Of a stretch of 64,000 bases of DNA, positions 45,486 to 53,655 are shown piece after piece (position 1 is the first letter of the stretch; each line of letters starts with the position of its first letter). Source of the DNA: UBA2336 sp964419145 (GTDB lineage Bacteria > Bacteroidota > Bacteroidia > Cytophagales > Cyclobacteriaceae); NCBI GenBank assembly GCA_964419145.1, contig CAYQOM010000001.1, positions 310,001-374,000 on the forward strand. Reading direction: 5' to 3'. Position numbers and translations under genes: made by a program. A model generated the notes under the pieces. It made no database searches. It saw only the letters and a list, made by a program, of their open reading frames with translations, and was not told the origin of the DNA.

Positions 45486-46631
45486 TTACTTCGCCTTTTG
45501 AAGACTAAACCGACCAAATGTCATGAGGTTATCATTCCGATCATATGCATCCCTGTTGGCAAAGTAAATACCCTCAGGCGTAACATAATGTACTGCATGA
45601 TAATAACCTTGTGGAAGAACAGATTCACCTATTTTCTTGAACTGCCTATCCAGTATGATAATTACCGGTTTCGACCATACCAAGTGTGGTGACGTGTATT
45701 CGGACTCGCTTAACGAACGGAAAGCTACACGGTAGTAAACTTCCCGCCACCGATCATATATAATGGTTGAATACGAACCTTGAAGTGCTTCATATTTCCA
45801 CAATTCCTGATAATTAACGTCTAAACTCTTTGCCTCGGTAGCATAAGGCTTCAGCTGTTCAGGAAGATATCGGCTGGATGCACACTCTTTTCTTATCTCT
45901 CCATGTTGATTCACGATGTAAATGAATTTATCTGCACCATAGCTAAGAACAACTAAATTTTCTTCTTCGTTGTAAGCCTGACTAAACCGGTCATACAGTA
46001 AACCACTCCACCAACCTCTTTTGTAAATGGCGGGTAACGTATAGGGAAATCTGGCGGTTTGGTTTACCAAATCATAAATAACGCCCGCTTTTCCATTGCT
46101 GGAAGCCAAACCATACGTGCAAAACTCTATTGTATTCTTTCTGAGCAAAGGCTTCATTCCTCCTGAAACATCGATGGTTGGCATTTTGGACTGTTCAGTC
46201 CACTTGGTTAGTGGCCCCATTTTGTTTTTAATTACTCCACCGCTATCAATAAGGTAAAGCTCTTGGGTTACATTAAAAAACAAAAAGATAGAATCCATAT
46301 TGTGAAAGAAATAACCTGACGGCCGGTACTTGATTCCATTAGGGCCCTCACCTGTAAGTTGGATACGCTTATGCAATTGCTTGGTTTTCGAATTATAGAT
46401 ATCTATTCTTCCAAGTTGCTCATTATCTACAATTAAGAACGAAGTTTCGGACTCTACGTTGTAAGTATATACGGCCGTTGGACGGAAAGTGCTGGAATTA
46501 TCCAAAGGATAAGCTTCTTCACCTGATAGTACAAGTTCATAATCCTGACGGTCGAAACAATTGACAGGTGATTGGTAATAGCAACCAAAATTTATGAAGA
46601 GTAAACACAGTACAATAAGAAATCTACCCAT
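45486..46631 (-). CDS. DUF4221-like six-bladed beta-propeller lipoprotein (cassette C)
   Basis: A 381-aa lipoprotein (lipobox INFGC). Family landmarks: LTGEGPNGIKYRPSGYFF, then MDSIFLFFN, later YDRWREVYYRVAF and IIILDRQFKKIGESVLPQGYY. It lies between the peptide gene with its hairpin and a small exported protein gene. A TolB-like propeller in the envelope is predicted; its ligand is unknown. It is a paralogue of the genes at 41373, 43410, 51358 and 57856. Confidence 0.77.
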   Translation of the reverse strand: MGRFLIVLCLLFINFGCYYQSPVNCFDRQDYELVLSGEEAYPLDNSSTFRPTAVYTYNVESETSFLIVDNEQLGRIDIYNSKTKQLHKRIQLTGEGPNGIKYRPSGYFFHNMDSIFLFFNVTQELYLIDSGGVIKNKMGPLTKWTEQSKMPTIDVSGGMKPLLRKNTIEFCTYGLASSNGKAGVIYDLVNQTARFPYTLPAIYKRGWWSGLLYDRFSQAYNEEENLVVLSYGADKFIYIVNQHGEIRKECASSRYLPEQLKPYATEAKSLDVNYQELWKYEALQGSYSTIIYDRWREVYYRVAFRSLSESEYTSPHLVWSKPVIIILDRQFKKIGESVLPQGYYHAVHYVTPEGIYFANRDAYDRNDNLMTFGRFSLQKAK

Positions 46632-46662
46632 CTTAACTAACCTTAAGAAGCAAATTAAGTAT

Positions 46663-46690
46663 ACCCCATTATCGCATTAGATAATGGGGT
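46663..46690 (-). terminator. hairpin between peptide and propeller genes (cassette C)
   Basis: ACCCCATTAT-N8-ATAATGGGGT is a perfect 10-bp inverted repeat, 6 bases after the peptide stop. The following bases on the minus strand are T-poor (ATACTTAATTT), so it may be an attenuator or mRNA stabiliser. Confidence 0.6.
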
Positions 46691-46696
46691 AACTAT

Positions 46697-46900
46697 TTAA
46701 ACAGTTATTAGAGGTGGCTGGTCACAAGTGCAATTGCAAGTATCTGGCCAAGTGGTGCATTTTTGTCCTCCCCATCCATCCGGAACACACCAACCATTGT
46801 TCGGAGTCGATGGGCTATCATTACACGCAGCTTCCACATCTTCTGCTTGAAAAGCAGCCGATAAAATGAATACAATCAGGGCAATCTTCAAAAGTTTCAT
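46697..46900 (-). CDS. short secreted cysteine-rich peptide (cassette C)
   Basis: A 67-aa precursor (ATG 46900; another in-frame ATG is 6 bases upstream). The signal peptide ends in AEDVEA, reminiscent of the NVEALA-type cleavage region. The mature part of about 44 residues holds six cysteines (AAC, WC, KC, TCNCTC) and several tryptophans. It is located 28 bases downstream of leader R3. Function unknown. Confidence 0.7.
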   Translation of the reverse strand: MKLLKIALIVFILSAAFQAEDVEAACNDSPSTPNNGWCVPDGWGGQKCTTWPDTCNCTCDQPPLITV

Positions 46901-46928
46901 AAGCATTGAATTTTTGAGCCTCTATCAC

Positions 46929-47185
46929 CTCTCCGGAACTCCTCCACCAACTGCCCTCTCGGGGCTGGTGAAGTGTGCATAGGTGAATTGCTAAGTGAAG
47001 TAATAACGCTTAGTGTTAATGCGCTAATTAATTTCTTGAAATAAAGTACACGTATCAGTGTGCAGTTTTTCTGCACTGTCAATTTTATGAGGTTGAGGTT
47101 TTGGGCTTATTCACACATACACATACACACATACACACACACTTGCACAATAAAAAATGTTGAAAATCGGGATAAACCTTACATG
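46929..47185 (-). repeat. cassette leader repeat R3 (long form)
   Basis: About 257 bases matching R1 over most of its length. The hairpin (46945-46970) is shortened but still paired (CACCA/TGGTG with GCCC/GGGC). It has the dyad GTGCAG-ttttt-CTGCAC (47060-47076) and an interrupted CA/TA tract (47112-47142). It occupies most of the gene-free stretch 46907-47258; the last 70 bases before the plus-strand RND gene show no clear promoter. Confidence 0.8.
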
Positions 47186-47258
47186 ATACTATTGTTCCTA
47201 GGTCAATAATTTTGGGCGCCTCTCAAGTAACCGGTATTGCTTATCTTTAAACTATCCA

Positions 47259-50200
47259 ATGTCCCCATTCAAAACCATATTGCTGTTTGCCTTGTTCGCC
47301 ACCATTGGCTTTGTGTTTATACCCCAACTGCCGGTTGATCTGCAACCCGATACCCGCTCACCCCAACTCACGGTATCGTATACATTACCGGATGCCCCAC
47401 CCCAGGTGGTGGAGCAGGAAGTGACCGCTCCGCTCGAAAATGCGTTTGCTCAGATTAGTCAAATCAAATCGCTATACTCCGTTTCAAATTATGAACAGGG
47501 GACCATTGAACTTACATTCGATCGGGATGTGAACATGGCCTTCAAAAAATTTGAAGTGTCCTCTGTCATTCGCCAACTCTACCCCAAGCTGCATACACAG
47601 GTAAGCTATCCGGTAATTGAGCAACGTGGCCGTGCAGACAAACAGAAAAACCCGTTGCTCGTTTACCGTGTTAACGCCAACCTGGCGCCCTTTCAAATAC
47701 GAAAAACGGTTGACGATATTTTGGTAACGCCATTAGCCCAACGAAAGGGCATTTATGAAGTGAACGTGCGTGGCGCCAATGACATTCAACTGAGCATAGC
47801 TTATCATCCTGAACGGCTAAAGCAATATGGAATTTCTACCGCATCCATTACGGAAACATTGTCGAAAGAATTTGCTACGCGGTATCCCGGTGCTATTTTT
47901 CAGGGAGCCGGGCAAAAAATCCTGGCTAAGATTGAAAATCCCCTCATCGAAATACGGCAACTGGAAGAAGTGCTTATCCAAACCAATACTGGCAGCCTGC
48001 TGCCGTTGAAAAAACTCGCTCATGTTTATCTCGAAGAGCAAACCCCACGACAGTACTTCCGCATTAACGGATTAAACTCCATCACCTTAAGCCTCTATGC
48101 CGATGAGGGCGTGAACCGCCTGGTGCTCGCCAAAGAAATCAGGCAACACATTGAACAACTCAGCCAACAGTTGCCTCAAGGCTTTGACGTACAACTTGAT
48201 TTAGATGATACCGAGTTTCTCAGCCGCGAAATCAATAAAAATATCTTCCGGTCTTCCATGTCCATCCTGATTCTGGCGCTCTTTATCTTGATCAGCTACC
48301 GCAGCAAAACCCATTTGTTAAATCTTTTTTCCGGCATTGTAGTAAGCCTGGGGCTAACGGCATTGGTAGCATACCTGTTAAAGCTTTCCATTCACTTGTA
48401 TACCATTGCCGGTATTACCATTTCATTTGGGCTGTTGCTGGACAATGCCATTGTTGTGCTGGATCACCTGTACCGAAAGCAGGATCGAAAAATCGGGCGT
48501 GCAGTGCTGGGTGCAACGTTTACCACGGTTATGGCCCTGCTGCTGGTTTTCTTTTTGCCGGAAGAAGAACGAAAAAACCTGCGCGAATTCAGCATTATTG
48601 TAGCCACGGCTTTAACCTGCTCGGTACTTACTGCGCTTTTCTTTACACCGGCTGTGTTCTCGCGTTTGGCCATCACAGCAAAAAAAACGGATCAACTATC
48701 GGTTATCAGGCTCCGAAAAAGAGTTCGTGCACTCCGGTTGTACGAACAACTCATTCTGCTGTTTGTCCGGTTTAGAAAAACATTTGTTACACTGCTTATT
48801 CTTGCCTTCGGCCTGCCCATATTCCTGCTCCCGTCAAAATGGGAAGGGCAAGAATGGTACAACAACACCATCGGCAGCGACTTTTACCAGGAAACCCTTC
48901 GGCCGCATATCGACAAATATACTGGTGGTGCACTTCGTCTTTTTGTGCGTAACGTGTACGAACGCAGCGGTTACCGCGACCCCGAGCGGACACGCCTGTT
49001 CGTGTATGCACAATTACCCTATGGGAATACCTTGGAGGAGATGAACCGTGTCATACAGGGAATGGAAAACTACCTTTTAGGCATAGAAGGCATCGACCAA
49101 TTTGTTGCCCAGGTTTTTTCAGGGCAACAAGCTTCACTAACCATTACCTTTCAAAAAAAATATGAACAAGGCTCGCTGCCGTTTATGCTTAAGAGTCGCC
49201 TGATTGCCAAATCACTGGATTGGGGAGGCGTAAGCTGGAATATTTTTGGTGTTGGCCAGGGGTTCAGCAACAGTTCGTACGAAAACCTGCCGGGTTTTCG
49301 GGTGGAGATGAAAGGCTACAATTACCACACGCTGGAGCAACAGGCTAACCTGTTGGCAGAAAAACTACTGGTGCACAAACGCATACAACAAGTAAACACA
49401 AACGAACGGCTTGGCTGGGAAGAGAAAAGCGCTGAACAGTTTGTATTGAAATTCGCTAACGATGGTGCCGGCATAAACCCAATGCACGTTGCACAAGCCC
49501 TGCACCAAAAAGCAGGAAAAGATCAACCTGATTTTTACCTGTCGCTAAACAGCAAACAGCTGCCTGTATTCATAAAACCTGACCGTGAAGCTATACCTTC
49601 CCTATATGCTGTAATGGAAGGATACACCCAGGCAAGCGATAGCCTTTACCTCAAGCCCTCCACTTTTGCCAACCTGATTAAGGAAAAAACCGCAAATGCC
49701 ATTCATAAGAAAGACCGTCAGTACATTCGCGTAGTGGGCTTTGAATATTATGGAAGCTACAAGTTTGGCAACGAATATTTAGATGAAAAGCTCGCAGAAA
49801 TGAAAATGCAGATGCCCGTAGGCTACACAGCAAACAAACTTACCTGGAACTGGGACTGGAATAAAGTGAAACGGCAGTACAGCTTGTTAGCGATTTTATT
49901 AGTGGGCATCTATATTATATGCGCAGTGTTATTCGAAAACCTGAAGCAACCATTTTACATCGTAGCTATGGTACCGCTTTCTTTTATCGGGTTATTTCTG
50001 GCTTTTAGTTGGGGCGATTTTTATTTTGACCAGGGCGGATATGCAGCATTCATCCTGTTGGGTGGGCTTACGGTTAATGCCGCTGTTTTTGTAGTGAACG
50101 ACCTGAACAATTCCCGTTGCCGAAAGTATAACCGTGCCGTTCTTAAAGCCACCCTGGGAAAAATGCGCCCCATTATCCTCACAGTGCTTTCCACTTGTTT

Positions 50201-50345
50201 GGGGCTTGTCCCTTTTTTAGTTGGCGGGCAGCATGAGGTATTTTGGTTTGCCTTGGCTACTGGGACTATTGGTGGACTGACCTTGTCTGTTCTGTTGGTG
50301 TTAGCTGTGTTGCCGGTTTTGTTGATGATGATTAAGAATCGATAA
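47259..50345 (+). CDS. RND efflux permease, first copy
   Basis: A 1028-aa inner-membrane RND transporter with 12 predicted helices and two large periplasmic loops (about residues 35-330 and 540-850). The TM4 proton-relay site reads GLLLDNAIVVLDH, one Asp where AcrB has two, and the TM10 site reads GGLTVNAAVFVVND, with no lysine. Such proteins export drugs, lipids or small molecules with an adaptor and a TolC channel. The only adaptor in the island is 6 kb away on the other strand. Base composition resembles the host backbone more than the AT-rich cassettes. Confidence 0.85.
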   Translation: MSPFKTILLFALFATIGFVFIPQLPVDLQPDTRSPQLTVSYTLPDAPPQVVEQEVTAPLENAFAQISQIKSLYSVSNYEQGTIELTFDRDVNMAFKKFEVSSVIRQLYPKLHTQVSYPVIEQRGRADKQKNPLLVYRVNANLAPFQIRKTVDDILVTPLAQRKGIYEVNVRGANDIQLSIAYHPERLKQYGISTASITETLSKEFATRYPGAIFQGAGQKILAKIENPLIEIRQLEEVLIQTNTGSLLPLKKLAHVYLEEQTPRQYFRINGLNSITLSLYADEGVNRLVLAKEIRQHIEQLSQQLPQGFDVQLDLDDTEFLSREINKNIFRSSMSILILALFILISYRSKTHLLNLFSGIVVSLGLTALVAYLLKLSIHLYTIAGITISFGLLLDNAIVVLDHLYRKQDRKIGRAVLGATFTTVMALLLVFFLPEEERKNLREFSIIVATALTCSVLTALFFTPAVFSRLAITAKKTDQLSVIRLRKRVRALRLYEQLILLFVRFRKTFVTLLILAFGLPIFLLPSKWEGQEWYNNTIGSDFYQETLRPHIDKYTGGALRLFVRNVYERSGYRDPERTRLFVYAQLPYGNTLEEMNRVIQGMENYLLGIEGIDQFVAQVFSGQQASLTITFQKKYEQGSLPFMLKSRLIAKSLDWGGVSWNIFGVGQGFSNSSYENLPGFRVEMKGYNYHTLEQQANLLAEKLLVHKRIQQVNTNERLGWEEKSAEQFVLKFANDGAGINPMHVAQALHQKAGKDQPDFYLSLNSKQLPVFIKPDREAIPSLYAVMEGYTQASDSLYLKPSTFANLIKEKTANAIHKKDRQYIRVVGFEYYGSYKFGNEYLDEKLAEMKMQMPVGYTANKLTWNWDWNKVKRQYSLLAILLVGIYIICAVLFENLKQPFYIVAMVPLSFIGLFLAFSWGDFYFDQGGYAAFILLGGLTVNAAVFVVNDLNNSRCRKYNRAVLKATLGKMRPIILTVLSTCLGLVPFLVGGQHEVFWFALATGTIGGLTLSVLLVLAVLPVLLMMIKNR

Positions 50346-50483
50346 CACAAATAGTCTCTAAATTGGTTTAAAATGACCACTAGTTTGAATATAAAAAACA
50401 GTTGTTCTTCTAATTTGAATGCGGCCCCCCATTTTGGAAGACCTGCACAAATACTGAAGTACATCTTTTACCTGAACATTATC

Positions 50484-50837
50484 TTATTCATCTCCTATAA
50501 ATAATACCTGCTTACCAATTGTGTATCGAATAGTGGATTTAGTCATCTTAAGCAGTTTTGCTTGACCTGTAAACTGAAAACTTTTTACTCTGTAAGCGAC
50601 TATTCTTTTTTCAATTTTGTTTATTTGAATGCTGTCAGCCTGAATAGTAAGTTTTGTGGGGATAGTAATCTGTGCGTTCCCAACTAAAGTTAAGATTGTT
50701 TCATCTGCACTCACGGAAAGTTTATCAGAAATAAAGTCTACTTTTTCAGCATCCAAAATAATTTGATTTTGACTAACCTGGGCGGTTAGATCAGCGAACA
50801 AAAAGATGACTAAGAAATATGTATAAACTATTCTCAT
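50484..50837 (-). CDS. small exported LptA/OstA-like protein (cassette B)
   Basis: A 117-aa protein with a signal peptide (ending ADLTAQ) and a beta-rich body with repeated phrases: ILDAEKVDFISDKLSVSADETILTLVGN and ITIPTKLTIQADSIQINKIEKRIVAY (abridged). This alternation resembles the beta-jellyroll of LptA/OstA proteins that carry lipopolysaccharide. The short length gives only part of such a fold. It lies 60 bases after the thioredoxin-like lipoprotein gene, on the same strand. Assignment is tentative. Bases 50346-50483 hold no recognisable gene. Confidence 0.5.
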   Translation of the reverse strand: MRIVYTYFLVIFLFADLTAQVSQNQIILDAEKVDFISDKLSVSADETILTLVGNAQITIPTKLTIQADSIQINKIEKRIVAYRVKSFQFTGQAKLLKMTKSTIRYTIGKQVLFIGDE

Positions 50838-50897
50838 AATATCCTGATTAAAACTTAGAGTTCAATTTTTATATATCCATGGGCATAACTTAAGAGC

Positions 50898-51350
50898 TTA
50901 TAATACCTTACCTCGAACGTTCTTTGGTTTCTCAACATGTAAATCATAAGAAGTTAAAGAATCCTTCACATACAAGAAAAGTCTGTCTGTTGCCAGATAC
51001 AAACCATACTTTTCCAATTTACTTTCACTATTAACAAAGACTATTACTTCCTCAGAATTAAACCTTGTGTCAGTTAATATTTTATGCCTGTTCGACTTAA
51101 GAATCAAAACTTTATTGAAAGTACTGTATTTTTTGCTATTTAATATATCGATTGCAAACTTAATATTCTCATCGGTACAAATGCATTCCTCATTTTGAAG
51201 TACGATTATGATCATATTTTTCTCTATTTGAGGGCTAAAGCCAAACTCCTCTGACAAGAAATTAATCAAATTAGAATCATCATATTTAACTTCACGTTCA
51301 CATGAAAGAAAAGAAACAAACAATAATACCTTGACACTAAAATGATTCAT
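50898..51350 (-). CDS. thioredoxin-like lipoprotein with CxC motif (cassette B)
   Basis: A 150-aa lipoprotein (FLSC, Cys17). Strand NMIIIVLQNEE leads to CIC (Cys56 and Cys58), a helix, then strand NKVLILKSN. This is the same order as in the CDTC protein of cassette E (40927), but with CxC in place of CxxC. A degenerate or isomerase-like thioredoxin fold is plausible. It starts 7 bases after the propeller stop. Strongly AT-rich. Function inferred only from fold and position. Confidence 0.5.
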   Translation of the reverse strand: MNHFSVKVLLFVSFLSCEREVKYDDSNLINFLSEEFGFSPQIEKNMIIIVLQNEECICTDENIKFAIDILNSKKYSTFNKVLILKSNRHKILTDTRFNSEEVIVFVNSESKLEKYGLYLATDRLFLYVKDSLTSYDLHVEKPKNVRGKVL

Positions 51351-51357
51351 GCTCTAT

Positions 51358-52485
51358 TTATACAATTTTAAGTATGTGAAAACGAAGAGAGTTTTCTCCT
51401 GATGGGGCTCCTAAATATAGCCCCTTGGGTCCAGCAAAGGATGATGGTGTGATATATCTTCTTTCATTAAGTTCAATTTCTCCAAGTACCTCGAAGTTTT
51501 CGTTAAATATGGTCAAAATTTGTTTTTTTTGATTGGGGCCCTTAAAACGGCCTTGTGAGTCAGGTCCCTTGATATCACTTAGGTGAAATCGATAGAATAA
51601 GTTTCTCCACTTATCGTAAATCACTCTTTGAAAATTTACATTTTCAATAAAATGACGCATTTTCAAATCATTATCGTTACATGCAGACCATGGGAGTGGT
51701 TCAGCTAAAGATTTGCTGAGTAGAGATTCGCCACCGTATCCTCTCGTCAGTTTTGTTTCAATATTATACACATAAACTGACGACTCAATTGGAAATGTTA
51801 GTATTACTCTTTTGTCAATAAAGGAATATTGTGGTTCAACGCAGAATCCATAATAGCTATTGGAATAAATCTTTGGATAATATAAAGGTAATAATTCAAT
51901 AGATTCATTGTCCAACCGAATTTTTGCTAGGATGCTCACTTTATAGTGATCTTTTGAGCATTGACCATATTGATTATCAATATTTTGAATATATATACTT
52001 TTATCGAGTCTATCAAAAAACACATTATTAGCTTCATTTCCTGGAGACAGGTACAGTTCAGATCTGTTAATTAAAATATTTCTTGTTAATCGACCCTCTG
52101 AATCGAATATGCACAAGGACCCATCACTAACCAGAAAAATGCTATCAATACTATGAAAAAATATGCCTTTAACAATTCCAATTGATTCCGGCCCCTCTCT
52201 GGACAGAGAAATGGATTTCATTATTTGTTCCTTTTCTAAATCAAACAGGTCAATTGAATGATGGCTTGAATTATATCCCGCATAGATAATTCCATTCGAG
52301 GAAAATTTCTTGTAATTAAATAAGAAAATTGAATCAAATTCTATCGAAACAGTATCATAATCAAGTTTAAGATCAATCTCATTTCGAATAGTTAAAATAG
52401 TATCATTCACTACATCTCCGTTTTTGTCACGATCACAAGATATAATGAGCAATAATGCTACACAGACATAAAATACTTTTCTCAT
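51358..52485 (-). CDS. DUF4221-like six-bladed beta-propeller lipoprotein (cassette B)
   Basis: A 375-aa lipoprotein (lipobox LLIISC). Landmarks: SLSREGPESIGIVKGIFFHS, DSIFLVSDGSLCIFDSEGRL, then YDKWRNLFYRFH and LTIFNENFEVLGEIEL. Noticeably more AT-rich than the backbone genes. It follows two peptide genes (one frameshifted) and a long perfect hairpin, and is followed by a thioredoxin-like lipoprotein. Function unknown. Confidence 0.77.
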   Translation of the reverse strand: MRKVFYVCVALLLIISCDRDKNGDVVNDTILTIRNEIDLKLDYDTVSIEFDSIFLFNYKKFSSNGIIYAGYNSSHHSIDLFDLEKEQIMKSISLSREGPESIGIVKGIFFHSIDSIFLVSDGSLCIFDSEGRLTRNILINRSELYLSPGNEANNVFFDRLDKSIYIQNIDNQYGQCSKDHYKVSILAKIRLDNESIELLPLYYPKIYSNSYYGFCVEPQYSFIDKRVILTFPIESSVYVYNIETKLTRGYGGESLLSKSLAEPLPWSACNDNDLKMRHFIENVNFQRVIYDKWRNLFYRFHLSDIKGPDSQGRFKGPNQKKQILTIFNENFEVLGEIELNERRYITPSSFAGPKGLYLGAPSGENSLRFHILKIV

Positions 52486-52517
52486 TAGGCTATCAAATTG
52501 TTTTGTTAAAATCTTAA

Positions 52518-52552
52518 AAGACCAATTCTTTAATCGTTAAAGAATTGGTCTT
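52518..52552 (-). terminator. hairpin between peptide and propeller genes (cassette B)
   Basis: AAGACCAATTCTTTAA, a 3-base loop and the exact complement make a perfect 16-bp stem. On the minus strand it is followed by TTAAGATTTT. It is 30 bases past the peptide stop. Confidence 0.75.
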
Positions 52553-52582
52553 ATGCTTTGTATCAAAAAATTAATCCTAATG

Positions 52583-52795
52583 CTATTCATAGCGACAATT
52601 AGTACTTCTAGTACAGGGCCCACTTGGATCTGGAAGTGAACAAAGGGTTCCGGCATAAAAATCTCCATTTTGATCCCAATAACCACAAATCTGTGTATTG
52701 TATCTCTCTGGGGGCATATAAGAGGGCATAACGAACAGCAAACAGGTCAATAATGAAGATGCAAGAAATACTCGAAAGCAATGTATCTGTTTCAT
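52583..52795 (-). CDS. short secreted cysteine-containing peptide, copy 2 (cassette B)
   Basis: A 70-aa precursor with a hydrophobic signal (FLASSLLTCLLFVM) and a mature part holding four cysteines (QICGYW, TLCSL, GPCTR, NCRYE). The C-terminal DPSGPC...NC pattern matches the frameshifted peptide just upstream (DPNGPC...DC), so the two are tandem paralogues. The ATG directly follows the end of that copy by about 40 bases. Confidence 0.68.
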   Translation of the reverse strand: MKQIHCFRVFLASSLLTCLLFVMPSYMPPERYNTQICGYWDQNGDFYAGTLCSLPDPSGPCTRSTNCRYE

Positions 52796-52834
52796 GATTG
52801 AAAATTTATTTTTGTTTTTCAGATCAACTCTATA

Positions 52835-53061
52835 TCACCAATTACAATCCGATTTTCTGTCGCAAGGACCGTTTGGGTCAGGATCCTGACAAGATGATCT
52901 ATAGTCAACTGTTCCATCTGAATTGTAACGGGTGCATAAACACGTATTGTATTTTGCTTGAATATATGCTGAACTACTCATTGAGTTGAGCATCAGAAAA
53001 AAAATAGAATAAAGGTCAAAGCAAAGCCATAACTTGGCAAAAGTGAAATTAATTTTTTCAT
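52835..53061 (-). pseudogene. frameshifted short secreted peptide, copy 1 (cassette B)
   Basis: Starting at the ATG at 53061 the frame gives a signal peptide (MKKLISLLPSYGFALTFILF) and then a stop after a run of eight T (minus strand; 52997-53004). With nine T the frame continues through a mature peptide with five cysteines (NTCLC, SSCQD, GPCDR, SDCNW) to the TGA at 52835. That part is clearly related to the next peptide. It could be a pseudogene, a sequencing error in the homopolymer, or a slippage switch. Confidence 0.6.
52997..53004. repeat. A8/T8 homopolymer at the frameshift site
   Basis: Eight consecutive A on the plus strand, inside the signal-peptide codons of the broken peptide gene. 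One more base restores the full reading frame. Confidence 0.85.
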
Positions 53062-53083
53062 TTCTTTATCATGTTTGATACTT

Positions 53084-53208
53084 ACCCACCCCCTCCGGAG
53101 CTCCTCACCAACTGCCCTCTCGGGCGACCGGTTAGTGAAGTGTGCAAGGGTGAATTGTTATGTCTAAGGTAAACCGGTTACAGTGCAATTTCCTTGCACT
53201 CTCAAAAA
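53084..53208 (-). repeat. cassette leader repeat R4 (short form)
   Basis: About 125 bases matching R5 and R2 closely. Hairpin CACCAAC/GTTAGTG with GCCC/GGGC at 53106-53137; near-palindrome at 53168-53181; dyad AGTGCAA-tttcc-TTGCACT at 53182-53200, ending 1 base before the stop codon of the HTH gene. Confidence 0.82.
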
Positions 53209-53423
53209 TTTTTTAGCTCCCACGGTTCTTCATAGTAATACGTCTTTCTTGTCCGGCACCAGCAAATGCAGGCACCCTGTTGTTTTAAATGTGATAAATA
53301 TTCGAATAACGTGCGCCTGGAAACGTTTAGCTTGTCGGCCAATTCACCGGCTGGCCCGGTGCACTGACTCCTGATCAACGCATGCAAATAGCGGAAACGA
53401 TCCAGTTGTTTTTCGTAAACCAT
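53202..53423 (-). CDS. small HTH DNA-binding protein upstream of cassette B
   Basis: 73 aa from the ATG at 53423 (preceded by GAAAGAA; a longer 101-aa reading from 53507 is possible). The core LADKLNVSRRTLFEYLSHLKQQGA is a DeoR/HTH_11-like helix-turn-helix, followed by a short tail with CICWCRTRKTYYYE. There is no effector domain. It stops exactly where leader R4 begins, so it lies just upstream of cassette B on the same strand and is a good candidate regulator of the leaders. Confidence 0.65.
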   Translation of the reverse strand: MVYEKQLDRFRYLHALIRSQCTGPAGELADKLNVSRRTLFEYLSHLKQQGACICWCRTRKTYYYEEPWELKNF

Positions 53424-53552
53424 TTCTTTCGGGGGATAAGAATTTTCTAAAATAGTTGTTCTTAGAAAATAAGTCCATAGGAGATAGTCCCATGACAATT
53501 TGGCCAATCAATTTTTTTTCTACTTATTCAGATAAATTATTGAATTTAAAAC

Positions 53553-53590
53553 GAAGTGGTCATTGAAATATTTTGAAATTAATCCACTTC
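53553..53590. promoter_or_regulatory. inverted repeat upstream of the second RND gene
   Basis: GAAGTGG and CCACTTC, separated by 24 bases, lie in the divergent region between the HTH gene and the plus-strand RND gene. Possible operator; no promoter match was found. Confidence 0.25.
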
Positions 53591-53655
53591 ATCCAAACCA
53601 AATGCGCCATCATTGAGCGGTTGTAAATTACTAATCCGTTACGCTATATTAGACG

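Noticed and set aside
50021..50464. Minus-strand 147-aa reading frame
   Set aside because: Mostly antisense to the well-supported RND permease, with no family resemblance.
52798..52989. Plus-strand 63-aa reading frame
   Set aside because: It is the complement of the frameshifted peptide gene, which has a signal peptide and a clear homologue next to it.
53106..53137. Leader hairpin as an integron attC site
   Set aside because: CACTAAC and GTTGGTG match the attC core RYYYAAC/GTTRRRY only in their inner five bases, no integron integrase is present, and the pairing fits a transcript-strand RNA hairpin better.
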